Position numbers and translations under genes: made by a program
Notes under the pieces: generated by a model
Told to the model about the DNA's origin: nothing
Databases searched by the model: none
What the model saw: the letters and a program-made list of their open reading frames with translations, nothing else
Shown here: one piece after another, positions 37,899 to 49,845 of the stretch
Position numbering within the stretch: position 1 is the first letter of the stretch
How the letters are laid out: each line of letters opens with the position of its first letter
DNA from: Paramecium pentaurelia
Lineage: Eukaryota; Ciliophora; Oligohymenophorea; Peniculida; Parameciidae
Assembly: GCA_905183005.1 (NCBI GenBank)
Contig: CAJJDO010000041.1
Span: 235,648-299,647, forward strand
Length of the DNA: 64,000 bases
Reading direction: 5' to 3'

Positions 37899-39753
37899 AT
37901 GTAATAAAAGTAATCTAAAAAATCTAAAGAAGAAGAACCAATTTTCAATGGATCATTCAAAGACTAAAGTGATGATGAAAATGATGATAAAAGAAAGAAA
38001 TAAACTCTGATTATGAATGTATCTGGTAATTTATAAATATAAAAAGAGATACAAAATATGATGTTGTTAAATTTGTTGGGAAAAAGATATTTAAATGGAT
38101 ATTATAATATGAATTAGATGGAATCAATTGGGATATGTTTTGGACTGATGCAGCTGTTTAACCAGAAACATTAGGTAAAATGCAACGTAAATTTGTTAAA
38201 TAATATTTTAAAAAGCTCATCAAAAAATTAATCACTTTCCTGGAATGTATTCACTTGCACGTAAAAATCATCTTGGTAGAAACTTAATGAAAATGAGAAA
38301 ATAATTTCCAAATGATTATAAATTCTTTCCTTAAACTTGGTTATTGCCAGCAGAATATGGAGATTTTAAAAATTAATTTGTAAAAGGAAAAGTAAGAACA
38401 TTCATTGTAAAACCAGAAGCAAGTTGTTAAGGAAGAGGAATATTTCTGACAAGAAATATTAATGATATAAATCCAACTGATCATTATGTGGCATAAAGAT
38501 ATATGCATAGACCATTTTTGATTGATGGATTAAAATTTGATTTAAGAGTTTATGTATTATTGGCTGGAACAGATCCTATGAGAATATATGTATATTAAGA
38601 TGGATTAGTAAGATTTGCTACTGAATAATACGTTACTCCAACTACAAATAATTTAGAAGATGTTTGTATGCATTTAACTAATTATGCTATCAATAAGGAG
38701 AATCCAAACTTTGTTTTTAATAATGATGCAACTAAAATGGATGTTGGTCATAAAAGGTCTATTAAATCAGTATTTGGTAAATTATAAGAAGAAGGACATA
38801 ATATTACTAAGTTATGGTAAGATATGTATAAATTATTCATTAAAACATTCTGCACTGTTTAACCTATACTTAATCATCATTATAAATCATGTTAACCTGA
38901 TAATTATGCTAATAATATGTGTTTTGAAATTTTAGGATTTGATATCTTTATTAATGATAAATTAAGACCTTCTTTATTAGAAGTTAATCATACACCTAGT
39001 TTTACTACAGATACACCATTAGATTCATTAATAAAAAAGAATCTAATTAGAGATACTTTAAAATTGATGAATGTAAGTCTTAAAGCTAAAGAAGAAATAA
39101 TATCATCAAGAAGAGAATAATTATAATAAAGAGTATTGACAGGAAAGAAATAGAAATTAACATAAGAAGAAAAATAAATACTTATGAAATAATTTTCAGA
39201 ATAAAGAGATTAATATGAAAATAATAATTTAGGAGATTATGTTAAAATATATCCTTTAGAAGATTCTCATGAATATGATAAATTCATTGAATTTGCTTCT
39301 TAATTATAAGATAATTGGACTGGAGCAAGTAAATTATAATATTATAATTTAATAGATATAAGAAGAAATTAGAAGAAAGAACAATCTGAAACTTAATAAT
39401 TTTAAATTAGTAAACCTCCAACTATTCCTGTTAAAAAACCAAATACACCTTAAATGTTACCAAAAATTAGTGAAAGATAAAATAGAATTCATTAATCAAT
39501 TGAACCAAATGCAGAAATGAAAAGCAAAACATAATCAAGCTTAGGAAAAAATATAAAAGAATCTAAAAGATAAGTATCTGATCCACCTTTACCAAAATAA
39601 CATCAAAGTATGAGAAATGTTTAATAACCACCTTAATAATAATTACAAGTAAAATCATGTTTATAACCTAAATTATTTGAATTAGATATATTAAGCTCTC
39701 AAAATAGATCAAATTCTTAAAATAAAAAATTAAACTAATTCAAATTACAATGA
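37899..39753 (+). CDS. Tubulin-tyrosine-ligase-like enzyme (TTLL), probable polyglutamylase
   Basis: Introns 38026-38048 (23 nt) and 38187-38215 (29 nt) give exactly 600 residues; the second is fixed by the motif MQPHQKINHFPGM. Family blocks are INHFPGMYSLARKNHL, FFPQTWLLPAEY, the ATP-grasp FIVKPEASCQGRGIFL, VAQRYMHRPFLIDGLKFDLR, CMHLTNYAINKEN and FEILGFDIFINDKLRP with LEVNHTPSF. These are the ATP and metal-binding elements of TTLL enzymes; the general look is TTLL6/13-like, which add glutamate side chains to tubulin. The last ~180 residues are Gln/Ser/Pro-rich and basic, probably for microtubule binding. A carboxypeptidase that removes such side chains is encoded 14 kb away. Confidence 0.9.
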
Positions 39754-39847
39754 TATCTTTATATTCACATTATTATTTTTTATTCACTATAAATGTTTAC
39801 AGTGATATTAAGTACATATTTATAATAGTAATTTCTAAATATATTAA

Positions 39848-41590
39848 ATGAGTAGTGTTATACAATTAAACTCAATCTCTATTAAAAATGAAACTAATTG
39901 TGGATATTGCAATGGAGGTAAGTCTAATAAACTCTGGGTAACATCAGGATTTTATTGTTACAAAATGAAGGTTGATGAATATTAATAATTAATGGATAGA
40001 GGATGGAGAAGATGTGGAGTCTATTATTACAGACCAGCTCTAGCTTAGAGTTGTTGTTAAGCTTATGCACTCAGAGTAGTTGCCTCTAAGTTTTAATTGA
40101 GACTAACTCATGAAAAGGTTTTGAAACGGATTATGAGAATTAAACCTGTTGTTCTTGATAATAACAATGTTCCTTTATAATAAGAATAGAAAGATTAAAT
40201 ACAAAATAATGCAATTACAGATTTAATAAAATAGTAAATTTAAACTGACCTTGATTTAAGTGATTTGATAATTTTACCAAAAGTTGGTCAACAGTATACT
40301 TTTAAAAGTATACAATATAAAGAAGAAGACCATATTAAATATTTTAAATACATCATAATAAATACTTTACAAAAGATAACAAAATAGTAGTTAAATCAAA
40401 CTTTTGCAATTGAAAAGGAAGAACATTCTAACTTACTTTATTAAAATTTTATAAATTCAATTTCAGAACTATAAATTTATGAAATTTTATTAATTAAAGG
40501 TTATTTAAATAAGGTAGAAAGTGATTGGGTCTTTGGATGTAATTTAATACCTTACATTTATTCTAAAATTACTACAATCTTAAAAAATTTAAATTTAACA
40601 TTTTTAAAACTTGAAGAAAATAATAAATACATTGAACTAATTCAAAATTAATTATTAAATCTTGGCTTTGATTTTAAAATATCAGAATAAGATCATTAAT
40701 TATTAATCAAAACTCCTTAGACTTTAAAAGAAAAAATATTAAAATCTAATGTTTTGTATTATCTGTAGAAATTCGATTTTCAATCCAATCATCCATAAGA
40801 GACACAAACAAAGAAACATCATCAAATTTAAATTAAATGGGTTAAAGCTTAATTCTAAGATGATAGTTTTGAAGTTTATAAAAAATATCAAAAGTCTGTT
40901 CATGATAAAGAAAGAGTAAGCAAAATGAGTTATATTAATTTTGTTTGTGTTGATGCTCTTGATAGTTAAGAATTAGGATGTTGGCATATGAAATATTATC
41001 TAGAAAACTAATTGATTGCAGTTGGAGTAGTTGATCTCCTACCTCAATCAGTATCATCTGTATATTTTTTTTATGATCCTGATTATAAAAAATATTCTTT
41101 AGGAGTCTATGGAGTTCTATCAGAAATAGAGTATATTTAGAAAAAATAAATTTCAAGCCCATAATTATAATACTATTATATGGGATTTTACATAATGGAT
41201 AGTAAGAAGATGGCTTATAAAGCAGAATACACTCCTTGTGAATTACTATGTCCTAGAACTTATAGATGGGTTTCATTAACTAAATAAATAAAAGAAAAAA
41301 TTGAAAAAATAACAGTGTATGTTTAGGATGTTGGATTAGTAGATCAAAGGGAATAGGAAAATGGTTAGAATATGAATATTGATAGATGTACAATAGATGA
41401 TATGAGCTTTTTAGATGTTGACATTGAGAATTTTATTCAATAAAATGTTAAGATTTCATAAGCAGGAAAATAATTTACAATTTCATAACTTAAGAAAAAC
41501 TATTAACAATATTTTATGAATTTATTTAAGGATTTTTTGAAAAAAATAGGTTAAGAATTAATGAAGGAGTTTTTATTTGCAATCAATTGA
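39848..41590 (+). CDS. ATE1: Arginyl-tRNA--protein transferase
   Basis: One frame without introns, 580 residues. The N-terminal domain carries the Cys cluster NCGYCNGG (residues ~19-26) and a block DEYQQLMDRGWRRCGVYYYR followed by QSCCQAYALRV, as in ATE1. The C-terminal GNAT-like half has CWHMKYYLENQLIAVGVVDLL, YFFYDPDYKKYSLGVYGVL, YYYMGFYIMDSKKMAYKAEY and CPRTYRWV. ATE1 adds arginine from Arg-tRNA to proteins with N-terminal Asp, Glu or oxidised Cys, making them substrates for N-degron ubiquitin ligases. Slightly longer than yeast ATE1 because of Gln/Asn-rich insertions in the middle. Start chosen at the first Met, shortly before the Cys cluster. Confidence 0.93.
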
Positions 41591-41973
41591 TATTATATTT
41601 TTAGTCAATTAAAATTGTATTAAATCATTTATAATATTCAAATACCTTAGTATAATTTACTTTTAATTTATGAATAACATCCTTAACAATAGAATTTTTA
41701 TATATAAAATTATTATTTATAAAACTGATACACAATAATGGATTTAGTATTTATTTAATTACTTAAATACATTATTAATCAATACCAATTTGATTATATT
41801 TCTTTAATTTAAATGTATAATAATTTTATGTTTATAATACATTTATAATCATAATTTTTAGTATGTTTATATAAAGATAACCAATTATTATAAAGATATT
41901 ACACTACTATATTTTATCAATTTATTAAATTCAAAACTAAATACTTTTTAATGATTTGAATTATAATAATTAA
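41591..41973. other. Convergent intergenic spacer
   Basis: 383 AT-rich bases between the 3' ends of ATE1 (plus) and the UPF0193-like gene (minus). I see no frame of note, RNA gene or repeat. Confidence 0.5.
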
Positions 41974-42762
41974 TCAATTGCAATAGTGTCTTCTTAAATC
42001 CTAAACTTTCTATAATTCAGCAACCCTTTCAATAATTTCATCTTTGATTCGTTATTTCAATTTTGGTTCATTTAAGTGTTCAATTTCTTAAAGAAATTCC
42101 TATCTTTCTTCAATTTCTTTCATAATAGATGAGAATAACACTTCTAATTCAATTTATGGATCACCTTATAAAGTAGTTGCATCTGATTAATTATCAGATT
42201 TTAGACCTGTAAAGTATAAGTCTTTTTTATGCATTTTCTTGATAGCATTAGAGGTAGTTTCAGAATCTTTTAAGAAAGCATCATCATTTTTAATATTGAT
42301 TTCAGGTAATTCTGCACCTTTAGGTAATGCTCCTCTTTTATATTTAAATACTCTTTATAATTGTTCTATTAATTTTTTTCTATCTTATCCTTAAACAGCA
42401 GGTCTGAAAAATTTTCTGCCTTCATAATATTTTTCAATTTCCTTTCTGATTTCAGCTTCTGGTTTTCTTTTTTGAATAAAATCAATAGGATAATATTATT
42501 ATTTTTGTTTAGGTTCTTCTTTTGGATAATCAATAACAGTTTTTTATGGACAAGACTTTTAGGTTTTCATCTTTTCAGCATCTAACTACTCTTATGTTTT
42601 TTATTTAGGTTTAGGATAATTAATTTTAGGTTTTTCATGAGCATTATATAATCCAAAGAGTTCCTTTCCTAATGAAGTTTCCTTTCCAAATATCTTGTAC
42701 AGACTCTTCCTTTCTTCTTTAATTTAAGGATCATCATCATCAGGTAAAAATTAATTATTCAT
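41974..42762 (-). CDS. UPF0193 (EVG1)-like protein
   Basis: One intron-free frame of 263 codons, ATG at the complement of 42760-42762 and TGA at 41974-41976. Conserved-looking core: EAEIRKEIEKYYEGRKFFRP, then QDRKKLIEQLQRVFKYKRGA and LPKGAELPE. The core fits the pattern of the UPF0193 family (human C22orf23), in which a charged helix is followed by a K/R-F-RP motif. The C-terminus is coiled coil (MKEIEERQEFLQEIEHLNEP). Function of the family is unknown; many members occur in ciliated organisms. The assignment is by eye and moderate. Its start faces UBA5 across only 17 bases, a very tight divergent pair. Confidence 0.5.
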
Positions 42763-42779
42763 TTATATATATTTAATAA

Positions 42780-43792
42780 ATGCAAGAAAGATAAATGAGT
42801 GAAGAAGTAAGGAATGACAATCCTTACAGTAGATTAATGGCATTAAAGAGAATGGGAATTGTTTAGAATTATCAATAAATAAAAGAGTTTACTGTATTAG
42901 TAGTTGGTATAGGTGGAGTAGGATCAGTTTTATGTGAAATGTTAACACGTTGTGGAATTGGTAAATTGATTATGTATGATTATGATAAAGTAGAATTAGC
43001 AAATATGAATAGGTAATCAAATAACCCTAATTTTTAGATTATTTTTCACACCATAACAAGTAGGATTATCAAAGGTTGAGGCAGCAAAATAAACATTATT
43101 GAATATTAATCCAGATGTTGTGATTGAAGCTTACAATGAAAATATCACATCAGGAACAGGTTTTAATTAGTTATTGGAGAGAATGCAAAATGGTGCTCTT
43201 AAAGGTGGACCTGTCGATCTTATTTTAAGTTGTGTTGATAATTATGCTGCACGTATGACAATTAATAGTGCATGTAATGAACTTGATTAAGTTTGGATGG
43301 AGAGTGGTGTATCTGAAGATGCAATGTCTGCACATATCTAATTGATAATTCCAGGAGAAACAGCATGTTTTGCATGTGCAGTTCCAATAGCTGTAGTTGA
43401 AAATAACGAATAATAAATTAAAAGAGAAGGTGTATGTGCAGCCTCATTACCAACAACTATGGGTATTACTGCTGGATTCTTAGCTTAGAATACTCTCAAA
43501 TATTTATTAGGTTTTGGATAAACTACATTCCTCTTAGGATATAATGCTTTAGCTGACTTTTTCTAGAATTATGCTATTATGCCAAATTCTGAATGTAAGG
43601 ATCCTAATTGTTTGAAAAGACAAAAGTTGAATTCAGAAAAGATAAGATTGAATAAATTATAAAAGAGAAAAGAATTATCAGAATAGAAATAGGAGATAGT
43701 TCATACTGAAAATGAATGGGGAATTGAAGTTGTAGCTGATGATACTCCAATAAATTAAGCAGAAATTTAATCATAATTATTGAATTAATAAC

Positions 43793-43829
<37 letters not shown>

Positions 43830-43899
43830 GTCTATAGAAACAACAAAAGATAATACCAATCTAGAAGATTTAATGAATCAATTAAAGAGTTTACAATGA
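42780..43899 (+). CDS. UBA5: UFM1-activating enzyme (E1)
   Basis: One 25-nt intron (43013-43037) gives exactly 364 residues. The Rossmann ATP site is VLVVGIGGVGSVLCEMLTR, followed by YDYDKVELANMNRLFF, PQQVGLSKVEAA and SCVDNYAARMTIN. The catalytic Cys region is ESGVSEDAMSAHIQLI then GETACFACAVP. Other blocks are ASLPTTMGITAGFLAQNTLK and a C-terminal tail with WGIEVVADDTP resembling the UFM1-interacting sequence of UBA5. It activates the ubiquitin-like protein UFM1 and hands it to UFC1. A run of 15 glutamines, mostly TAA codons, interrupts the C-terminal linker. Start could also be the next Met (42795). Confidence 0.93.
43795..43830 (+). repeat. (TAA)n microsatellite coding for polyglutamine in UBA5
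   Basis: Eleven TAA triplets followed by TAG, in frame, with TAA TAA CAA just before. In this genetic code the tract reads as 15 Gln. In any standard-code reading it would be a wall of stops. Confidence 0.9.
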
Positions 43900-44072
43900 A
43901 TGATATGATCATTGTTTAGTATATATTAACCAATTAATTTTTATTTTCAGATGAAGACACATTTAATTATAATATTAATATTCAGATCTTTAAGTTGTTA
44001 ACTTTTACTTGTTGAAATATTAAATAAAAGCTTATATCTATTCTGCTCCTGGAATATCACAATTTAAATATT

Positions 44073-45009
44073 TCAGGAACAGAAAATATTCTTTAATATG
44101 GATATCATCTCATTTTTGCCAATATAAGGTATAATTCTTTAAGTCACTCCTAAAATAAAATAGGCATCGTTTTATATTATGAAAAATGCTAACTAATATA
44201 AATAAATATTAAGGTTTTCCATGAAATATAATATTTTATCTTTAAGAATTGCATTATTTGAATTATAATTCTTAAATAATATTTTATCATATAAACATGG
44301 AGAAATAGTTGGGATATTCAAAATCTTTGATTCTACATTTTTATATCAGCATTTATTATGGGTCAACAATAAACAGGTAGTAATGAATCTTCATCACTAA
44401 ATAGATAACTTTTCCATATTCTATCTAAGACTCTTTGATATTATTTATAGTATTTGATGAATGGAAGTAAATATTTAAAATTATTGAGTTTTAACTCTTA
44501 AATATTAAAATCTAAGATTATTCATTCTAAATGAAACACAATTAGATCATCAAAAATTGCTACCCTAATACCATAATATAATTTAGTTGGCCATGAGGTA
44601 TAACATGGAATTAGAACAAGAATTTTTGGTAAGATGATAATCTAAGAAAACAATTTATTAATTTAAAATAGAAGTGGAAGCTTTATTAAAAGAAATTTCC
44701 ATAAAATTACCTCATTTATTTGATAATATTAATTAGGATATAATTCATAAAAAGCAGATTATAGAAAAGAATCCAAAAAGCTAATTAAGTAAATTCATTT
44801 AATAAAGTATTAAAAAACTATTGAGGTAAATTGAAATTTAGATCTTCAATATGGTGTAGTGTTGGTGGATCTTCTTAAACATTAATTATTTATTAATCCA
44901 ATTAATATGCAATTTAAATGATATTAGAGTATTTTATCAGACATATATTATCTGTAGTAGCAATAAAGTGTATTATGATATAATTAATATATATTTTATA
45001 AGATAGCAT
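44073..45009 (-). CDS. Unresolved minus-strand gene, possibly decayed
   Basis: The complement from ATG (45007-45009) is open for about 240 codons and includes INVQEDPPTLHHIEDLNFNL, PQQFFNTLLNEFTQLAFWIL and later FIVDPQQMLIQKCRIKDFEY. A second frame holds the equally protein-like VAIFDDLIVFHLE, then a TGA, then NIQELKLNNFKYLLPFIKYY and QRVLDRIWKSYLFSDEDSLL. A third segment, FIIQNDAYFILGVTQRIIPY, ends at TGA 44073-44075. I could not join them with ordinary introns. No family recognised. It may be a real gene with sequence errors or a pseudogene. Its position and the 27-base gap to the next plus-strand start fit the usual compact spacing. Confidence 0.4.
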
Positions 45010-45036
45010 ACTGAACTATTATTTTATATCGCTAAA

Positions 45037-46830
45037 ATGATTATTGATAAATAATTATTAATGAATTAAATATACTTAAAGCCACTTGATGAAACTTGTG
45101 ATAATCCATAGTTACATGAGGCAACCAAATTGTTTCTTACAATGAATAAAGAGAATCATACAAGAGAAGAATTACATTACATTTTATAAAGAATGGAAGA
45201 ACTGCCATACTTTAAACAATTCGTTTTAGAGAAATTGTAGAAGGGAACATAGAGGAACGATATTTTGGAAGTAGTTTTATTTGTAATAATCATAGTTGTG
45301 TTCTCGTTTAAGAATGGAATACTTTAAAGGAGGAGAAGTGTTGTTCTAAGAGAATGATACCTCAAATGATAAGCTTTATATGATATAATATGGAGAAGTT
45401 ATGTTAATGAGGTAGAAAAAGATGGATTAGTTGATGTCTTTATAGAGATAGAATTCAGAACAAGTTCAACAACCATAACTAAAAATGACTTAAATTCTAA
45501 ATGTCAAGAAGTTTACAAACAAAATTATAAGGCATCATAACTTTCATAAAGAGACAACTATTTCTAAGGATTAGAAATAACAATTAGAACATAAATATGG
45601 AGATTGTATAAGATTGTTGGGTGTAGGTACAGGATTTGGAGAGAAAGCTTTGGTTGAGAATATTCATAGGTCATTAACAGTAGCATGTTATAGTCTTGAG
45701 TTATTGGTAATAGTTTTGAAGAAAGATGATTTTATTACATATTAAATGACATTTGAAAAAACAAAGAAGGAGAAATAGTAATTGATGTTCAAAATATTCA
45801 AAAGTAAAGGAAATAATTAAATATTTTAGATGTGAATAATGAATATTCATCTTAGAGATTGGAAAGCATGATTTATAGTTGTTAGACAATTACTTATGAT
45901 AGAGGAACTTAATTAGCAATGGAGGATGAGGAAGGAGATGTATTCTATTTAGTGATCAATGGAGATTTGACATTATAGAAAAAAATAGATAATCGAAATG
46001 TCTCTTTGTGTATAATATCTTCAGGACATTTGATGGGTGAAGAAATAATTATCAATAAGACTGGTAGATATGAATATACTTGCACAGTGACATCATTATT
46101 AGCAACAGTGATTGTAATAGATGCAAATGAATTTATTCATAAGTTTCCTGAAGAATGCAGATTATAATTGATAGAAGATTATGGTCCTAAGACTTCTAAT
46201 AGATAGAAATTGTTATAATTATTGTTGTAGAAGAGAAAAACATAGAATTTATCAAATAAATAAATGACAGATTAATAAGTAAGATTATTGACAGAAATAG
46301 ATGATGGAATAAAAGATAAAACCAAAAATCATCTTATTGAAAGTTTGAATAAATAATAAGAAATTCAATTGAATCAACATTTTCTAACTAAATATTCAAA
46401 TCCAAGTGTTCAAAATTATTGCATTGCTAAAATAATAGATAGAGAAAAAACATTTCATAAATTAATAAAAAGTTGTGAATTTTAAGAATTTGATTTTGGT
46501 AATGGAAATAATGAAATTATCAAGAGAAGAAGATTTATGTTAGAAAATAAATTAAATTTAAAGAAACCACATGAAAATTATCTGAAACCATAATTTCATA
46601 TTCTACCACTTACTGTTAAGAGAGATTTGGTCAAAAACTTTAGACTCAACAATAAGAAAAGTGTTTGTTATTCTAATTTCAATATTACAACACTTACATA
46701 GGTATAAAAGAGTAAGAAATAATCACCATTGAAAATAAAAGAAATAATGACAGCTAGACCTTCATAATAGTAATGTGATAGTTATAGTACACATATGTTT
46801 ACTTAGATTGATGATAGACAATCACTTTGA
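45037..46830 (+). CDS. Cyclic-nucleotide-binding-domain protein (two CNB domains)
   Basis: Introns 45271-45295 (25 nt) and 45804-45829 (26 nt) give exactly 580 residues from ATG 45037 to TGA 46828-46830. The first CNB domain runs NDILELCSRLRMEYFKGGE, VLFQENDTSNDKLYMIQYGE, VMLM.., GVGTGFGEKALVENIHRSLT. The second runs IYSCQTITYDRGTQLAMEDE, FYLVINGDLTL, ISSGHLMGEEIII. The canonical phosphate-binding Arg (RxA after GEK/GEE) is not clearly present in either: RSLT in the first, YEYT in the second. It may bind something else or be structural. No membrane helices, so not a channel. The C-terminal 230 residues are basic and Gln-rich. Confidence 0.75.
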
Positions 46831-46877
46831 TTATAGTTTTATGTAATGTATACTGATTACATATATTAATTTATTTT

Positions 46878-48727
46878 ATGTCAAGATCATCATCCAGAAG
46901 AAATAGTTAAGCCATTGGTTCTCTCATTAATTATGCCAACTCTGATGATACTTATAATGTCAAAGCAATCCTTTATGAAAATCACAATCATAATCTGTTA
47001 ATCCTAAAAACACAAAAACTATATACCTGTATAAGATTTGATAATAAAAGTAATTCATCTTTCTTGTTACAACAACAATGAACAATTAAGTGAATTGTAT
47101 TTTTAATACATTTAAGCATAAATAGATAAAAATATGTATACAAAAGAAGAAGTTGAACAATGGGTTAATTAATAAAATGACGAAGGGTTCACTGCATTGC
47201 ATCTTGCAGCTTATCGAGGATCATTGGTATTATTATATATAATAATAGAAAACCATTACATTACTTGAATAATATGGAGCGAATTACTTAATAAAAAACT
47301 ATAATGGTAAATTATAACATCCTATAAAAGAGTTAACGGTCTTACATACAGCATCATAAGGAGATTGTCCATTAACTATATATTATTATCTCTAGAAAGG
47401 AATACCAATTAATGTAATAGATAATAAAGGTTCATCTCCACTTCATTGGGCTGCATATTCAGGATCATATAATGCCGTGAATTTCTTGATTTCATGGAAT
47501 GCTAATTTAAATCTTCAAGATACAGATACTTTAGTTACTCCTTTGCATCTAGCTACTATGCAAGCCAATTCTAGAATTGTTAGAAAACTTTTAATGAAAG
47601 GAGCAGATCGTTCAATTAAAGATTCCAGTGGCAAAACCCCTTTGGATTTAGCAATAGAAAGTGATTTCAAAACAATTGAAACTATGATTGTAGATATTCT
47701 TATTAATAATAGAGAGATAAAAATGATATTCTAATCTTTTGTAATGTTAGATAGCCATTCAGACCAGTGAAACAAAAAAGGAATAGTTAAATTGCCTTTC
47801 TATCTATGTATATGACTTGCTTTATTTGTACTATAGTATTCACTTTCCCATGTAATGAATTCAATTTCATAATCTTTAGTTGTTATTAGTACAATATGGA
47901 TGTGGATATTCTTTACTTTAACTAGTATTACTGTGATATTTTTCTTTATATCTTGTGCCAAAGATGCTGGAATAGTGTAAACAGACCATAAATTAGATAT
48001 GCTTTAAATATTATAACGATATGATTGTTCAAATATTTGTGCAGATTGTAGAGTATATATACAAACACTAATATTAGTTAGTTAGACCTAAGAGATCTAA
48101 ACATTGTGATGTTTGTTAAAAATGTGTTATGGTATATGATCATCATTGTCCATGGATAAATAATTGTGTTGGAGCAAAGTAACTAAATTAATTAAATTAG
48201 GAATCATTTTGTGTTTTATTTTTTTATTATTAGTTTGTTTTCAGAATTCATTTTACAATTATTTATACAATTCTCTCATTATAAATCCAATACTGTTTAA
48301 AGATGGTTTACTAATACTGAAGATTGGCTTTTAAAGGGAAAAGAGTTTACTTTTTATTATGTCATAATTTATTGTTTTCTATTTCTTGTACCTTTGGGGT
48401 AATTAAATATTATAATTTAGTATTCTGATCTAAATTTAAACAATTAATTTATTGACAGGTTAAACAACTTTTGAAAGACATAGTTTAGGAGCACCTGATT
48501 CAAAAAATGAAAAATCAAATGAAAAAAGTGCAATAAATAGAAGTGAAGAATAATCAATGGAATCTACAGAATAAGGATAAGGTGGAACATAATAATCAAT
48601 TCATGATCAATAATTAAAAATGGAGTAATCACATTTGAGTTTGGGAAACTGTTTTTAAATGTGCTTTGTAAATAAAAAGAAAAAAGAATATAGTAGTGAA
48701 TTAGCAACAGAATTTATTGAACTCTGA
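46878..48727 (+). CDS. Ankyrin-repeat DHHC palmitoyltransferase (ZDHHC17/13-like)
   Basis: Seven introns (47029-47050, 47227-47248, 47690-47712, 47852-47879, 48053-48077, 48179-48200, 48399-48420) give exactly 561 residues. Ankyrin repeats are at about 55-255 (GFTALHLAAYRGSL, SSPLHWAAYSGSY, VTPLHLATMQANSR, GKTPLDLAIES). Then come two hydrophobic helices, the Cys-rich domain CADCRLVRPKRSKHC, CQKCVMVYDHHCPWINNCVG with the catalytic DHHC, two more helices, and the TTFE motif (the family TTxE). The active Cys would carry the acyl group and transfer it to protein cysteines. The soluble C-terminus is Ser/Glu/Gln-rich. The order ankyrin-TM-DHHC is that of HIP14-type enzymes of Golgi or other membranes. 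Confidence 0.93.
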
Positions 48728-48750
48728 ATTATTGTATAAATAAAATTAAA

Positions 48751-49818
48751 ATGCAAAAATTCGAAGAATTAAAAATAGCCATTACTGGAGCTGCTGGTAA
48801 TTTAGCTTCTGCATTGTATTTCTAAAAATATTGAAAATCTAGTTATCCTCTTTTGGGATCTGGTTAAGTGTTTGGCTCAACTCAAAAATTCTCATTATAA
48901 CTATTAGAATTACCTGAAAAACTACAAGAATTAGAAGGAATCAAGATGTAAATATAAGACTGTGCATTTCCACTTCTGAATAATGTTATAGTGTCAAGTG
49001 ATCCTACTATTGCATTTAAAGATGCAGATGTTGCAATATTTTTAGGAGCCATGCCTCGAAAACCAGGAATGGAAAGAAGTGATCTGTTATAAATGAACAG
49101 AGAAATATTTATACAATAGGTTCTATATTGAAATTATAAACTCAGGGTTAAATCTTGAATGAATAAGCCAAAACTACTGTTAAAGTTTTAGTTGTGGCAA
49201 ATCCAAGCAACACTAATTGTGCAACTCTGGCTCATTAGTGCACTAAAATTCCATAACAAAATTTTACATCTCTTATGTAACTAGATCATAATAGATGTGT
49301 CTCAACTGTATAGCAATTTTTATAATTTTAGCTTGCAAGAGAAGCCAATACAACCATTGACTAGATCAAAAGAGTGATCATTTGGGGAAATCACTCTCTT
49401 ACATAATACCCAGATATGACTCATTCAATTATTAATGGTAAATAAGCATCAGAAACATTTTCAAAGGATTTCTTGAGAAATGCTCTTATTTAATAAGTTT
49501 AATAAAGAGGAGGATAGATTTTATAGCTTTCTAGAGGAGCAAGTACAATTTCTGGAGCAATAGCTGTTAAAGATCATTTAAGGACATGGTTTTTAGGAAC
49601 ATCTTAAGATAATTGGACATCTTTTGGAGTATTCAAAATTATTAGTATAGGTAATTTCTGATGGAAATCATTATGGAATTCCAAAAGGAATTTGTTTTTC
49701 TTTGCCTGTGACTTGTAAAGATTTTGAATTTAAAGTTGTTGGGGATGTAGAATTAGATGACTTTGCTAAATAAAGAATTCAATTATCACTAGTCGAATTA
49801 CAAAAAGAGTAGTAATGA
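48751..49818 (+). CDS. MDH1: Malate dehydrogenase, cytosolic type
   Basis: Introns 48816-48842, 49120-49145, 49308-49331 and 49629-49650 give exactly 322 residues. The NAD-binding loop is ITGAAGNLASALF, followed by DCAFPLLNNVIV, GAMPRKPGMERSDLL with the substrate-binding arginines, VLVVANPSNTNC, QLDHNRCVSTLA, the catalytic-His segment VIIWGNHSLTQYPDM, and GVISDGNHYGIPKGICFSLP. The pattern GNHS.TQYPD and YGIP is that of cytosolic/chloroplast-type MDH rather than the mitochondrial type. It interconverts malate and oxaloacetate with NAD(H). Slightly shorter than animal MDH1 at both ends. No targeting peptide is evident. Confidence 0.93.
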
Positions 49819-49845
49819 TTAATAAAAAATGATAATTATTTATAA

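Noticed and set aside
42780..43899. Assignment of this gene as a ThiF/MoeB-type bacterial enzyme
   Set aside because: The GETACFACA catalytic site, the ESGVSEDAMSAHIQ block and the C-terminal WGIEVV segment are specific to UBA5, and it contains a ciliate intron and polyQ.
44605..45036. Upstream extension of the cyclic-nucleotide-binding gene to an ATG at 44,605
   Set aside because: It keeps frame only with an 18-nt intron, and the added sequence overlaps a more convincing minus-strand coding stretch.
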